The notes under the pieces are model-generated. The model was given only the letters and a program-made list of their open reading frames with translations, ran no database searches and was not told the origin of the DNA. 64,000 nucleotides of DNA from Desulforhopalus singaporensis (GTDB lineage Bacteria > Desulfobacterota > Desulfobulbia > Desulfobulbales > Desulfocapsaceae): NCBI RefSeq assembly GCF_900104445.1, contig NZ_FNJI01000011.1, positions 1-64,000 on the forward strand, given 5' to 3'. Positions 54,513 through 63,348 of the stretch are shown here, in pieces. The stretch's first letter is position 1, and each line of letters opens with the position of its first letter. The translations under genes were made by a program, and so were the position numbers.

Positions 54513-54827
54513 TTAAACTGTTTCCATTGAACAGCGAAGCGGAAACTCATTTTTCTTAGCCAATTGATGTACCACGGATATCTTTGTCTCACAGATCTCT
54601 CTGGTGTATACACCAGCTATCCCTATCCCCTCATTGTGAACATTAAGCATTATTTTAGTAGCGTCATTGGTCGATTTATGAAAAACGGTTTCCAGGATGG
54701 AGATGACAAATTCCATCGTTGTGTAATCGTCGTTGTGCAGCAGCACCTTGTACAGCTTTGGTTCTTTTACATCGGTTGCGTCCTCTGTAAGAACAGAGCT
54801 TTCGTGTTGGTTTTTATTCTTGGCCAT
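54513..54827 (-). CDS. clpS: ClpS, N-end-rule adaptor for ClpA
   Basis: 104 aa. The core LYKVLLHNDDYTTMEFVI (about 25-42) contains the substrate-pocket Asn-Asp and Met residues. An N-terminal flexible segment and VHNEGIGIAGVYTREICETKI complete the family pattern. It delivers substrates with destabilising N-terminal residues to ClpAP. The about 200 nt upstream, to the holA stop, show no gene. Confidence 0.96.
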   Translation of the reverse strand: MAKNKNQHESSVLTEDATDVKEPKLYKVLLHNDDYTTMEFVISILETVFHKSTNDATKIMLNVHNEGIGIAGVYTREICETKISVVHQLAKKNEFPLRCSMETV

Positions 54828-55032
54828 GGCTCATCTTACCAAAAATTGTTGTAATGTTTTAATCCTGTAATGTTAGGGGGTTGAATAAACACTAATACCG
54901 TCCTCTTTAATTACAATATAACACATAACACCCGGGTTGGAAAAGGCCGTCTACCGCCTGCACCAAAGACTGGAACTTCCCGCTCGAAACCCTTGCAATC
55001 CCCTGGCTGTTATCAAGCAGAAGAGGCTGCGG

Positions 55033-56400
55033 TCATGAAAGATCCGGGCCGGTTTTGCCCTTGAGCATCGAGATAAAGAGCTCTTCGAGTATCAGCCTTG
55101 AGGGAAGGGCGGAGCTCTTGATTTTGTATTCCGCGTCAAGCAACAGTATAAGCCATCTTTTAAGACCTGCAACCGAGTATTCCGAAGCCTTGGTGAAGCT
55201 CATGTACAGGGCGTAGGGATGCCCCGAGAGCAATTCCTTCCATTCTCCCATGGCTTTGAGCTCGGGGAGATACCGATTCTGGAAGTCCCTGGCGTTCATC
55301 CCCCTCCGCCATGCCGGAGCTTCTTTGAACTGCAGAGAGCGGAATACCAGGAGCCGACGGAGATAGTTTCTCATGGTGGCGATCAGCGCCAGGCTGTGAA
55401 CCCCCTGATCGAGGAGGCTGTTCATGATCGCAAGGGTCTGACCCAGCTGTTTTCTGCCGAACGCATCGGTGAGTTCATAGAGCACGTCTTCCCGGTTCTT
55501 GGCAACCATCAGGTTGAGATCATCGACGGTTATGGTCCGCCTGTCCCCGACGTAGTGGACCAGTTTCTCGGTTTCGGTGACGACTGCGACGGGATGAAAG
55601 CCGACCCGGTCAAGAAAAAGCTCAACCGCCTGCGGGTCGATCTTTTTATCGAATGCGGCCACTGTTTTCAGCATCATCTCCTCCACCACGACTTTCTGGT
55701 CCTTCCTGGCGACACTTGTGGACCCCGCAGTCACGCTGCAGTCGACGACGGTTCCGTTTTGTTTCAGGTAGGTAAAAAGGCGCTGTCTTTTATCCACCGT
55801 TTCGGTGGTAAGAATCAGCAGGTTGGCTGCGGGGAGCCCCTTTTCCAGAGCGGCGATGTAGCTGTCCACAGGAGTCGTTCCTTTCGGGTGAATCCGGTCT
55901 CTGTTTTCAAAGACAATCCTGTCGGCCCAGGCGAGGTCTTCTGCGGGTTTGGCGAACCCGAACAGCTTCTTCCACTCTGTTGCGGACATTTCCGAGAGCG
56001 GACTCCGGGAGTCAACGCTCATCCCTGCGGTCTGGACCATGGCGCAAAGGTTTTTCCGGGCCGCGGTGTGCCGGCCCTCACTGTTGCCGGCATCGGCCTT
56101 GTTCCATAGCTCCGATGCAACCGTCCGGGAATGAAAGATGCCGCTGTCGTTTACCCGGTAGATCTGCAGGCCGGGCAGCAGGCTGAAACTCATCAGGCGC
56201 GACAGAGTCCGTTCCGGGTTCTCCAGCTCGCCGTCGATGAGGTGGATGGTCCCCGCCTGGTTCGCCAGCAAAACGTCCTGGAGCCGGTCGGCCGCCTGTT
56301 TGCAGAGAAATCGTTCGCCGAAAAATAGAAAACAGCGTGACGAGACGGGGGTACCGGTGTCAAGGGCTGCGAGAAAGTCTGTACGCTTAATGACTGGCAT
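55033..56400 (-). CDS. holA: DNA polymerase III delta subunit (clamp loader)
   Basis: 455 aa from the ATG at 56400, which overlaps the stop of the upstream gene by 14 nt. No ribosome site precedes it, so translation is probably coupled. Family regions: FFGERFLCKQAADRL near 26, LLILTTETVDKRQRLFTYLKQ near 208, and the C-terminal collar RNYLRRLLVFRSLQF and KASEYSVAGLKRWLILLLDAEYKIKSS. It is about 110 residues longer than E. coli HolA because of an insert near 75-185 bearing a Trp/Glu/Lys-rich helix. It opens the sliding clamp at the replication fork. Confidence 0.88.
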   Translation of the reverse strand: MPVIKRTDFLAALDTGTPVSSRCFLFFGERFLCKQAADRLQDVLLANQAGTIHLIDGELENPERTLSRLMSFSLLPGLQIYRVNDSGIFHSRTVASELWNKADAGNSEGRHTAARKNLCAMVQTAGMSVDSRSPLSEMSATEWKKLFGFAKPAEDLAWADRIVFENRDRIHPKGTTPVDSYIAALEKGLPAANLLILTTETVDKRQRLFTYLKQNGTVVDCSVTAGSTSVARKDQKVVVEEMMLKTVAAFDKKIDPQAVELFLDRVGFHPVAVVTETEKLVHYVGDRRTITVDDLNLMVAKNREDVLYELTDAFGRKQLGQTLAIMNSLLDQGVHSLALIATMRNYLRRLLVFRSLQFKEAPAWRRGMNARDFQNRYLPELKAMGEWKELLSGHPYALYMSFTKASEYSVAGLKRWLILLLDAEYKIKSSALPSRLILEELFISMLKGKTGPDLS

Positions 56401-58837
56401 CGTTTTGTAATGTGTAGAACAGTTTATGCATAATCGCTGGCAGGGACCCTGGTTGTAGGTAATCCATGTCGGCATTTTCGGGGAAAACAGGAGCGGTCAG
56501 CTCCGCTGCCGCTTTCCAGGTTGCAGGCGGCGACGGGGAAGCGAAGAGTTCCAGCAGCCTGATGTTGTACAAATCATTTACTTCAGTTCTGCCGGTCCCC
56601 ACAGCTGCAAAGATATCCACCCGTCCGTTGAAAAGGCTGTTCAGGCTCTGGTACGACTCGATACCCCCGCAGGAGCCAAGGGACAGCAGGTGAGAAAAGT
56701 CTGCCGGCAGGCTGGTCGGGTACTTCTCCCGGTCAGTGAGCTTTTCAAGGGGGGTCAGCAGCTGGAGGTAACGCCAGTAACTGTGGCCGCGCTGGCAATA
56801 CATTTCCACCCCGCCTGAAAACAGGTCCCTGAGGAGATGCAGCTGCACGGCTTCCCCATGGTATACACCGACTGAGTGCACGATTTCAACGCCATTCGTC
56901 GTTTTTCGCCAATCGATAATCACCGGGGTTTGTACGCACTTGAGATAGAGGTCGGCCGCCAGCCGGTGAAAATCGGCTGGCACTGTCCTGATGTTTTTCA
57001 TGAAGCGGGTTACACTCTCCGGGACCGGCTCCGGGTTGAAAAGTGTCGACAAAAAAGGGTGATAGTCATGGTGGAGCAGCTCCACGGTAAACGACAGGTA
57101 GGAGCTGCGGCCGTCTTCGTCAGGGTGGAATACGGAAAGGCTACGGAGTTTTTTGTCCTGCAGCCAGCTTGCCAGCGGTAACGGCGGATATGGTGTATCT
57201 ATTTCTTTGACAGATCTTTTCGTCAGAGCTGTGGCGATGTTCTTTCGGTCCTGTGGTGCCAGTAACCGGCTGTGGTTGGCGAGGTGGTAGTCGAGTATCG
57301 TCTTCAGCAGCAGCTGCATCCGGGCTGGCGCTTGGTCGAGTTTTGCAACAAGCGCTGCGATGTAGTACGATCTGCACTCGGGGGTGAAGGCGGGCAGGAG
57401 GTTTTCGAAAAAAACCGAAAAACGCAGCAGGCTCTGCGGGGAGTCGAGCAGTCTGTTACATATCAGGTCGAGCAGTTGCTGCTGCTGAGCGGACCCTTGG
57501 GGCATAAAAAGAGGCATCATGCCCCGCCACGCCAGGTTCGTTATAAAGCTTGCGGTGTACAGCCCCTGCGGGTCGACAGCCGCCAGAAAATCAAGGAGGC
57601 TCTGGTACTGGGTCATCATCCGATCAAACAGCTCCGGGGCCAGGATGTCGCGAAAGGAAGAGGTGTAAAGCTGGTCCTGGCGGCTGAGCAGAACGTAGAT
57701 ATGGGCGCTGGTCAGTTGTTTGGCAGCAAGGTGTCTGGCTTGTTCGGTTGCCTGGTGCAGGATTGCTACGGCAAGCTCCGACTGTCGACGCTCAAGAGCC
57801 TCTGCAAAACGACCGGCCAGCCTACTGTCAGCCGGAAGCAGCAGGTTGTCGAACAGCTCCTGCAGCTGGCCGTCGTTCATCTTCAGCAGGACCGCGTTGG
57901 GAATCTCCCTGCCGTCCGGGTCGGTCACATCGTGGAGGTTGTTGATCAGGGTGATCGGATTTCTGGCCCCGTATGCATAGGATTGCAGCAGGATATTTTT
58001 CTGGTGCGGCAAGAGAGCGCGATAGCTGTTTTCCCGTTGTGCGACCGGCTGCGGCAGAAAATCGGTAAACCAATATTTCAGAGATTCGGGGGTGATCAGC
58101 GGATGGCTGAGGAATCCGCCGGCGCTCCACCGGGTGTTTACGGAATAATTGCTGATCGCTGCGACAAGAGAAGCCGCTTCGGCAGCCTCCCGGAAGGTGA
58201 TCTCCGGCCGCTTTAAATATGCGGTAAGCGGGTCAAGGGTCGGCTTCGGGAGCGAGGAAATCGTATCGATTGTGGCGAGAAGCTCTTTGAAGTCTCCCCG
58301 GTATAATGGAACCAGACCTTTTACCGTCCACTGCTGGGCGGTGGTAAGCGAGGTGAACCGTTTGAAGAAATCAACTGTCTGCTGGCAGGATATCTCCATG
58401 TTGTCAGCCATAAGAGACAGCGTGGCGTCGGCCATGAAGTGGTCATGGCCGATGATTTGCAAAAGCTCGAGGGTCTTGTCGACGGTGGCGTCGGCTTGGG
58501 CGGTGAATTTGTCGAGAAAGACAATAGTGTCGAATCCCAGGTCCTGGTTGTGCAGCTGAGCGAAAATTTTCTTGGCCTGCAGTCGGTTTACCTCGGTAAA
58601 GCCGCAGAAGGCGCGGATTATCCGCTGCTGCCTGTAATTCAGCGACGACAAAAACTGCTGGGGCGGCTCCGTCCGGTGATGCAACAGCGCGGAATCCCCG
58701 CATCTTGTAAGGGTTCTGTCGCTCGCATTTTTAAGGGTTGTTCCCGCAACAGGAAAAGAGCAGAGCAGCAGAAGGGCAATCGATGTCAGGATGCGAATCG
58801 CGCCGAGACGGTATGTCTGGTGAAAATGAGCAATCAT
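56387..58837 (-). CDS. Large secreted helical protein with possible caspase-like C-terminus
   Basis: 816 aa from the ATG at 58837; a longer frame to 58951 lacks a better site. Signal peptide about 1-31 (ILTSIALLLLCSFPVAG). The middle (about 60-600) is a long helical array, repeat-like by eye. The last about 200 residues alternate strand and helix, with RGHSYW (His about 685) and LLSLGSCGGIESY (Cys about 723), followed by VDIFAAVGTGRTEVNDL. A His-then-Cys dyad at the ends of two hydrophobic strands is the layout of clan CD (caspase/gingipain-like) peptidases. I have not matched it to a named family. Overlap with holA suggests coupled expression. Confidence 0.6.
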   Translation of the reverse strand: MIAHFHQTYRLGAIRILTSIALLLLCSFPVAGTTLKNASDRTLTRCGDSALLHHRTEPPQQFLSSLNYRQQRIIRAFCGFTEVNRLQAKKIFAQLHNQDLGFDTIVFLDKFTAQADATVDKTLELLQIIGHDHFMADATLSLMADNMEISCQQTVDFFKRFTSLTTAQQWTVKGLVPLYRGDFKELLATIDTISSLPKPTLDPLTAYLKRPEITFREAAEAASLVAAISNYSVNTRWSAGGFLSHPLITPESLKYWFTDFLPQPVAQRENSYRALLPHQKNILLQSYAYGARNPITLINNLHDVTDPDGREIPNAVLLKMNDGQLQELFDNLLLPADSRLAGRFAEALERRQSELAVAILHQATEQARHLAAKQLTSAHIYVLLSRQDQLYTSSFRDILAPELFDRMMTQYQSLLDFLAAVDPQGLYTASFITNLAWRGMMPLFMPQGSAQQQQLLDLICNRLLDSPQSLLRFSVFFENLLPAFTPECRSYYIAALVAKLDQAPARMQLLLKTILDYHLANHSRLLAPQDRKNIATALTKRSVKEIDTPYPPLPLASWLQDKKLRSLSVFHPDEDGRSSYLSFTVELLHHDYHPFLSTLFNPEPVPESVTRFMKNIRTVPADFHRLAADLYLKCVQTPVIIDWRKTTNGVEIVHSVGVYHGEAVQLHLLRDLFSGGVEMYCQRGHSYWRYLQLLTPLEKLTDREKYPTSLPADFSHLLSLGSCGGIESYQSLNSLFNGRVDIFAAVGTGRTEVNDLYNIRLLELFASPSPPATWKAAAELTAPVFPENADMDYLQPGSLPAIMHKLFYTLQNDASH

Positions 58838-58874
58838 TGTCAGGAAAATCACAGACTGCGGAAAAAAAATCTTC

Positions 58875-60383
58875 TCACAAAAACAGATCGTAGACAGCAT
58901 TATCCGTCTCTTCCTGGTACCGGTAGCCGATGGTGTCGAGCAGGTTGGCAAGATCGCGGCTGCTGTCGTTGGGGCATTCCAACCCTATGAGAACTCTGCC
59001 GAAGTCCCCGCCCTGGGCACGATAATGGAAAAGGGAAATGTTATGTTTACCCCTGATCGCCTTGAGGAACCGGGCCAGTGCGCCCGGAGTTTCCGGAAAC
59101 CAGAAACGGAAAACCCGTTCATTGACAACTTCGTCTGATTTGCCGCCGACCATGTACCTGACGTGGGTCTTGGCAAGGTCGTTGTCGGTCAGGTCGATAT
59201 TGTCGTAGCCGGCCCTGTCGAGCTGTTTGGCAAAATCAACCCTCTCGTCTTTGTTGCTGATGGTGATGCCGACAAAGATGTGGGCCCTGTCCCGGCTGGC
59301 AAGGCGGTAGTTGAATTCGGTTATGTTGCGCCGTCCTACCAGTTCTGTGCAGAATCGTTTCAGGGCTCCGGGACGCTCCGGGATGGTTACGGCAAAAAGC
59401 GCCTCCTGCTTTTCACCGATCAGTGTTCTTTCCGCAACATACCGCAGCCTCTCAAAATTCATGTTCGCGCCGGAGTTTATCGCGATAAAAGTCCTCCCCG
59501 TACATCCGGTTTGCTGGATGTATTTCACAACTCCGGTCATGCCGAGGCCACCTGCGGGTTCGACTATGGAGCGGGTTGCCAGATAAATGTTCTTTATGCC
59601 GGAACAGAGTTCATCGGTCGTCACTGTCACGATCTCGTCGACATATTTACGGCACAGGTTGTAGGTAAGCTTTCCCACCCTCCTCACCGCAACACCGTCG
59701 GCGAAGATGCCAACCGAGTCGAGCGTTATCCTGCTGCGTTTTGAGAGTGATCTGTGCATCGCGTCGCTGTCTTCGGGCTCGACGCCGATTATTTTTATCT
59801 CCGGCCGGAGGGTTTTCAGGTAGAGTCCTACCCCTGCGATCAATCCCCCCCCGCCAATGGGAAGAAATACGGCGTCGAGACGGCCGGGATTCTGCCTGAG
59901 CAGCTCGACGCCTATGGTTCCCTGGCCGGCGATTACCAGTTTGTCGTCAAAGGGATGGATCGATACCAGGCCTCTTTCCTGCTGCAGCTGGTCGGCATGG
60001 GCTGCGGCTTCGGAATAATTGTTGCCATGCAGAACAACCTGGCCGCCTAATCGCTTGACCGCTTCTATTTTGATCCTCGGTGTGGTCACCGGCATGACGA
60101 TCAGGGCACGGATGCCGAGCTTCTGGGCGCCAAAGGCAACACCCTGGGCGTGGTTTCCGGCACTGGCAGTGATAACGCCGAGCTTGCGCTGCTCGGGGTC
60201 AAGGTGGGCTATCTTGTTGTAGGCCCCACGAATCTTGAAGGAAAAGACCGGCTGCTGATCTTCTCTTTTTAGCAATATCCTGTTGTTGAGTCTGGCGGAA
60301 AGGGCGGTAGCCTCGTCCAGGGATGATTCGATGGCCGCTTCGTAGACACGGGAGGTGAGAATTTTCTTGAAAAGATCTTGCAC
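58875..60383 (-). CDS. ilvA: Threonine ammonia-lyase, biosynthetic
   Basis: 502 aa. PLP-dependent fold type II: SFKIRGAYNK near 46-55 holds the Schiff-base lysine, SAGNHAQGVAFGA near 75 binds the cofactor phosphate region, and GGGGLIAGVGLYL near 178 is the glycine loop. Two C-terminal ACT-like regulatory domains (about 325-500; ALFAVTIPERPGALKRF and FRFWFPETPGALARFLKAI) mark the isoleucine-inhibited enzyme. It converts threonine to 2-oxobutyrate, the first isoleucine step. It lies 80 nt upstream of, and on the same strand as, the korB stop. Confidence 0.96.
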   Translation of the reverse strand: MQDLFKKILTSRVYEAAIESSLDEATALSARLNNRILLKREDQQPVFSFKIRGAYNKIAHLDPEQRKLGVITASAGNHAQGVAFGAQKLGIRALIVMPVTTPRIKIEAVKRLGGQVVLHGNNYSEAAAHADQLQQERGLVSIHPFDDKLVIAGQGTIGVELLRQNPGRLDAVFLPIGGGGLIAGVGLYLKTLRPEIKIIGVEPEDSDAMHRSLSKRSRITLDSVGIFADGVAVRRVGKLTYNLCRKYVDEIVTVTTDELCSGIKNIYLATRSIVEPAGGLGMTGVVKYIQQTGCTGRTFIAINSGANMNFERLRYVAERTLIGEKQEALFAVTIPERPGALKRFCTELVGRRNITEFNYRLASRDRAHIFVGITISNKDERVDFAKQLDRAGYDNIDLTDNDLAKTHVRYMVGGKSDEVVNERVFRFWFPETPGALARFLKAIRGKHNISLFHYRAQGGDFGRVLIGLECPNDSSRDLANLLDTIGYRYQEETDNAVYDLFL

Positions 60384-60463
60384 TCGAGTTCCTTGTTAAA
60401 AGGTACAGCGGTTGAGTTTATATGTGTTACCGGTATCTGTCGGCGGATTACACCACGGTTTTG

Positions 60464-61516
60464 TCATCTCAGGCTGTCGTTTATTTTCTGCAATTCGGTG
60501 TTGCCGGGACACAGATCGTTTTCCGTGAGCGAATTCAGGGGCCTCAGGCTGGTATTGAGAATATCATGGGTCTCGCGGATCTGCTGATTCACATAGAGTA
60601 GTCCGGTGAGCAGTCGTCCTTTGGCCTTTTCCTCCTCCAGCTTGTTGACCGAGTTCAGCCGGTTGGTCACGTCTTCTTTTGAGTCGACCTTGTGCAGATG
60701 AATAATAGACCCGTCGTGCATTATCACTTCCTGGGTGGTGCCCTCAGCATAGTCGGTCAGGATTTCCCGCTGCAGCGGGATAAAATCGAAGGTGTTCGTC
60801 GCTTCGATATGTTCGCGGACATATTCATAGCTTTTGGTGGAAGTGGAAGTGTTGTTAAAGGTTACGCAGGGGGAAATGACATCGATAAAGGCGAGTCCGC
60901 TGTGGGCAAAAGCTCCCTTGATCAGGGGAACCAGCTGTTTCTTGTCCCCGGAAAAACCTCTTGCCACATAACTTGCTCCAAGCTCGATTGCCAGCTCGCA
61001 GAGGTCGATGGACGCGTAGGGGTTGGGGATGCCCCTTTTCCCTGTCGACCCCATGTCCGCCGTTGCCGAATCCTGTCCCTTGGTGAGTCCGTAGCAGCCG
61101 TTGTTCATGCAGATGTAGTTGAGGTTCAGGTTTCGCCTGAGCGCGTGGGCGAACTGTCCCATGCCGATCGACGCGGTGTCGCCGTCTCCCGATATGCCGA
61201 TGTAGAGCAGGTCCCTGTTGGCCATGTTGGCGCCGGTTGCGATCGACGGCATGCGGCCGTGGACCGCGTTGAACCCGTGGGATCTGTCCAGGAAATAGGC
61301 CGGCGTTTTCGAGGAGCAGCCGATACCGGACATCTTGGCGACCCGGTGGGGTTCGATGTTGAGTTCGAAACAGGCCTGGATGATGGCGTTGGTCGTCGAG
61401 TCATGTCCGCAGCCTGCACATAAGGTCGATACTGCGCCTTCATAATCTTTCCTCGTTAAGCCGAGACTGTTCTGGGCCAGTTTGGGGTGGCGGAATGCTG
61501 GTTTTGTCGAGGTCAT
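60464..61516 (-). CDS. korB: 2-Oxoacid:ferredoxin oxidoreductase beta subunit
   Basis: 350 aa from the ATG at 61516, whose ATGA overlaps the alpha-subunit stop by 4 nt; the longer frame to 62086 runs through the alpha gene and is rejected. TPP-binding features: CAGCGHDSTTNAI near 32, GISGDGDTASIG near 108 (the GDG motif) and MNNGCYGLTKGQDSAT near 137. It oxidises 2-oxoacids (2-oxoglutarate or branched-chain) with CoA and ferredoxin. A roughly 50-residue C-terminal tail (EEEKAKGRLLTGLLYVN onward) is typical of KorB/VorB-like proteins. Confidence 0.9.
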   Translation of the reverse strand: MTSTKPAFRHPKLAQNSLGLTRKDYEGAVSTLCAGCGHDSTTNAIIQACFELNIEPHRVAKMSGIGCSSKTPAYFLDRSHGFNAVHGRMPSIATGANMANRDLLYIGISGDGDTASIGMGQFAHALRRNLNLNYICMNNGCYGLTKGQDSATADMGSTGKRGIPNPYASIDLCELAIELGASYVARGFSGDKKQLVPLIKGAFAHSGLAFIDVISPCVTFNNTSTSTKSYEYVREHIEATNTFDFIPLQREILTDYAEGTTQEVIMHDGSIIHLHKVDSKEDVTNRLNSVNKLEEEKAKGRLLTGLLYVNQQIRETHDILNTSLRPLNSLTENDLCPGNTELQKINDSLR

Positions 61517-63348
61517 GGTTGTTTTTTCCCGGCGGTGGAACCGGCCTCCAGCAGAGCGGATATTTTTTCGGTGATGAAATCCGCGGTAATCGGCAGTCCG
61601 TCGAAATTGAGAACGGACTGAAGTTTTGTCGGTGATATCGAGTTTTCGGCAATAAGCAGGGTGCGCAGCTGAGCGTCGCGGTTCTGTTCGATGACAAAAA
61701 CCTGCTGGTGCTGGTCGATGAAGTTGATCACCTCGTCCTGGAAAGGGAATGCCCTGATGCGCATCGAGTTGGTGACTGTGCCGCGCTTTTCCAGCCTCGC
61801 CATGGCTTCGTATGCCGCGTGGGTGGTCGTACCGTAAAACACCAGGGCGATGTTTTTTTTGGGGTCGCGGATCTTGGTTCTTGGCGAGGGGACCAGGGTT
61901 TTCGCGGTGTCCCATTTTACCAGCAGCCGCTCCATTCCCGCCTTGTATACCGAGCTCTCCTCGGTGTAGGCGGAATATTCGGTATGGGATGTTCCCCGGG
62001 TAAAGTAGGCACCCTTGGTCGGGTGGGTACCGGGATAGGTCCGGAAGCAGATGCCGTCCCCGTCCACATCGAGATACCTGCCCCATTTTTCATGCCGAGT
62101 TTCCAGGTCTTCATAGCTCAGCACCTTGCCGCGGTCATATTTCCTGCTGTCGTCCCAGGAAAGGGGGCCGCAGACGTGATCGTTCATGCCGAGGTCGAGG
62201 TCGCTCATTACGATAATCGGCGTCTGGAGCCGTTCGGCAAGATCAAAGGCGGCGGCTCCAAGCTCGAAACATTCACGCGGATCGCAGGGAAACAGCAGAA
62301 CGTTCTTGGTATCCCCGTGCGAGGCATAGGCGCAGCTGAGCAGATCCGCCTGTTGCGTCCTGGTGGGCATGCCGGTGGACGGACCCGCCCGCTGGATATC
62401 GACCACCACCACCGGAATTTCGGCAAAATAGGCAAGGCCCAGGAACTCGTTCATCAGGGAGATGCCCGGACCCGAGGTCGGGGTGAAGGAGCGGGAACCG
62501 TTCCATGCAGCGCCTATGGCGATCCCTATGGCGGCCAGCTCATCCTCCGCCTGCAGGATGGCAACCTTGCTGCGGCCGGTATCCTTCTCGATCCTGAAGG
62601 TCTTGCTGTACCGGTCGAACGCTTCGATCACCGAGGTGGAAGGGGTTATCGGGTACCAGCCGGCGACTGTCGCTCCGCCATATATAGCTCCAAGGGCAAA
62701 GGCGGAGTTGCCGTCCATGAGAATGTCGTCTCCCAGCTTGTCCGTCTTGGTGATGGTAAGACCGCAGGTATCCTGGTAGTGCTCGCTGGCGTAATTGAAA
62801 CCGATCTCAAGGGCCCTGATATTGGGTTCGGCAAGTTTGGGTTTCTTTTTAAACTGTCTGGTGACCGAATCGGTGAACAGGGCCAGCTCGATGTCGAGCA
62901 GAAAAGCCAGGGCGCCGACGTATATGATATTTTTCAGGAGCTGTCTCAGCTTGGGGTTGCTGAACTCCTCACTGCACAGGCGGGTGAGGGGAATGCCGAT
63001 GACAATGACGTCGTCCCGCTGGAAGTCTTCGGGCAGCTGCTTGGATGAGTCGTAGAGATAATATCCCCCCGGAAGCAGGTCATGGTAATCTTTCTGCATG
63101 GTTTGGCCATTGATCGCCACGGTCATGTCGATCCCCCCCCGCCTGCCCAGAAATCCGTCGCCGCTGACCCGCACTTCATACCAGGTGGGGAGCCCCTGAA
63201 TGTTGGAGGGAAATATATTCTTTGGGCTTACCGGAACCCCGGCCCGGAATACCGCCCTGGCAAACAGGTTATTTGCACTGGCTGAACCGGAACCGTTGAC
63301 GTTGGCGAACCGAATGACAAAATCGTTGACGCTTTCAATCCTGTTCAT
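61513..63348 (-). CDS. korA: 2-Oxoacid:acceptor oxidoreductase, fused gamma-alpha subunit
   Basis: 611 aa. The N-terminal gamma domain is about 1-185 (IRFANVNGSGSASANNLFARAVF, a G-x-G-S-x-S flavin/CoA-type loop). The alpha domain follows: GNSAFALGAIYGGATVAGWYPITPSTSVIE (about 218-247), SGPGISLMNEFLGLAYFAEIPVVVVDIQRAGPSTG (about 290-324) and the C-terminal domain with VFVIEQNRDAQLR. It overlaps korB by 4 nt and the FAD protein gene by 14 nt, so all three are translationally coupled. Exact 2-oxoacid specificity is uncertain. Confidence 0.92.
   Translation of the reverse strand: MNRIESVNDFVIRFANVNGSGSASANNLFARAVFRAGVPVSPKNIFPSNIQGLPTWYEVRVSGDGFLGRRGGIDMTVAINGQTMQKDYHDLLPGGYYLYDSSKQLPEDFQRDDVIVIGIPLTRLCSEEFSNPKLRQLLKNIIYVGALAFLLDIELALFTDSVTRQFKKKPKLAEPNIRALEIGFNYASEHYQDTCGLTITKTDKLGDDILMDGNSAFALGAIYGGATVAGWYPITPSTSVIEAFDRYSKTFRIEKDTGRSKVAILQAEDELAAIGIAIGAAWNGSRSFTPTSGPGISLMNEFLGLAYFAEIPVVVVDIQRAGPSTGMPTRTQQADLLSCAYASHGDTKNVLLFPCDPRECFELGAAAFDLAERLQTPIIVMSDLDLGMNDHVCGPLSWDDSRKYDRGKVLSYEDLETRHEKWGRYLDVDGDGICFRTYPGTHPTKGAYFTRGTSHTEYSAYTEESSVYKAGMERLLVKWDTAKTLVPSPRTKIRDPKKNIALVFYGTTTHAAYEAMARLEKRGTVTNSMRIRAFPFQDEVINFIDQHQQVFVIEQNRDAQLRTLLIAENSISPTKLQSVLNFDGLPITADFITEKISALLEAGSTAGKKQP

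Noticed and set aside
61517-62086. Long upstream extension of korB
   Set aside because: It is an alternative frame of korA; the family start MTSTKP at 61516 overlaps the korA stop in the usual way.
61708-63048. 446-codon plus-strand frame
   Set aside because: Antisense shadow of korA; its composition reflects the complementary strand and it has no recognisable domain or ribosome site.
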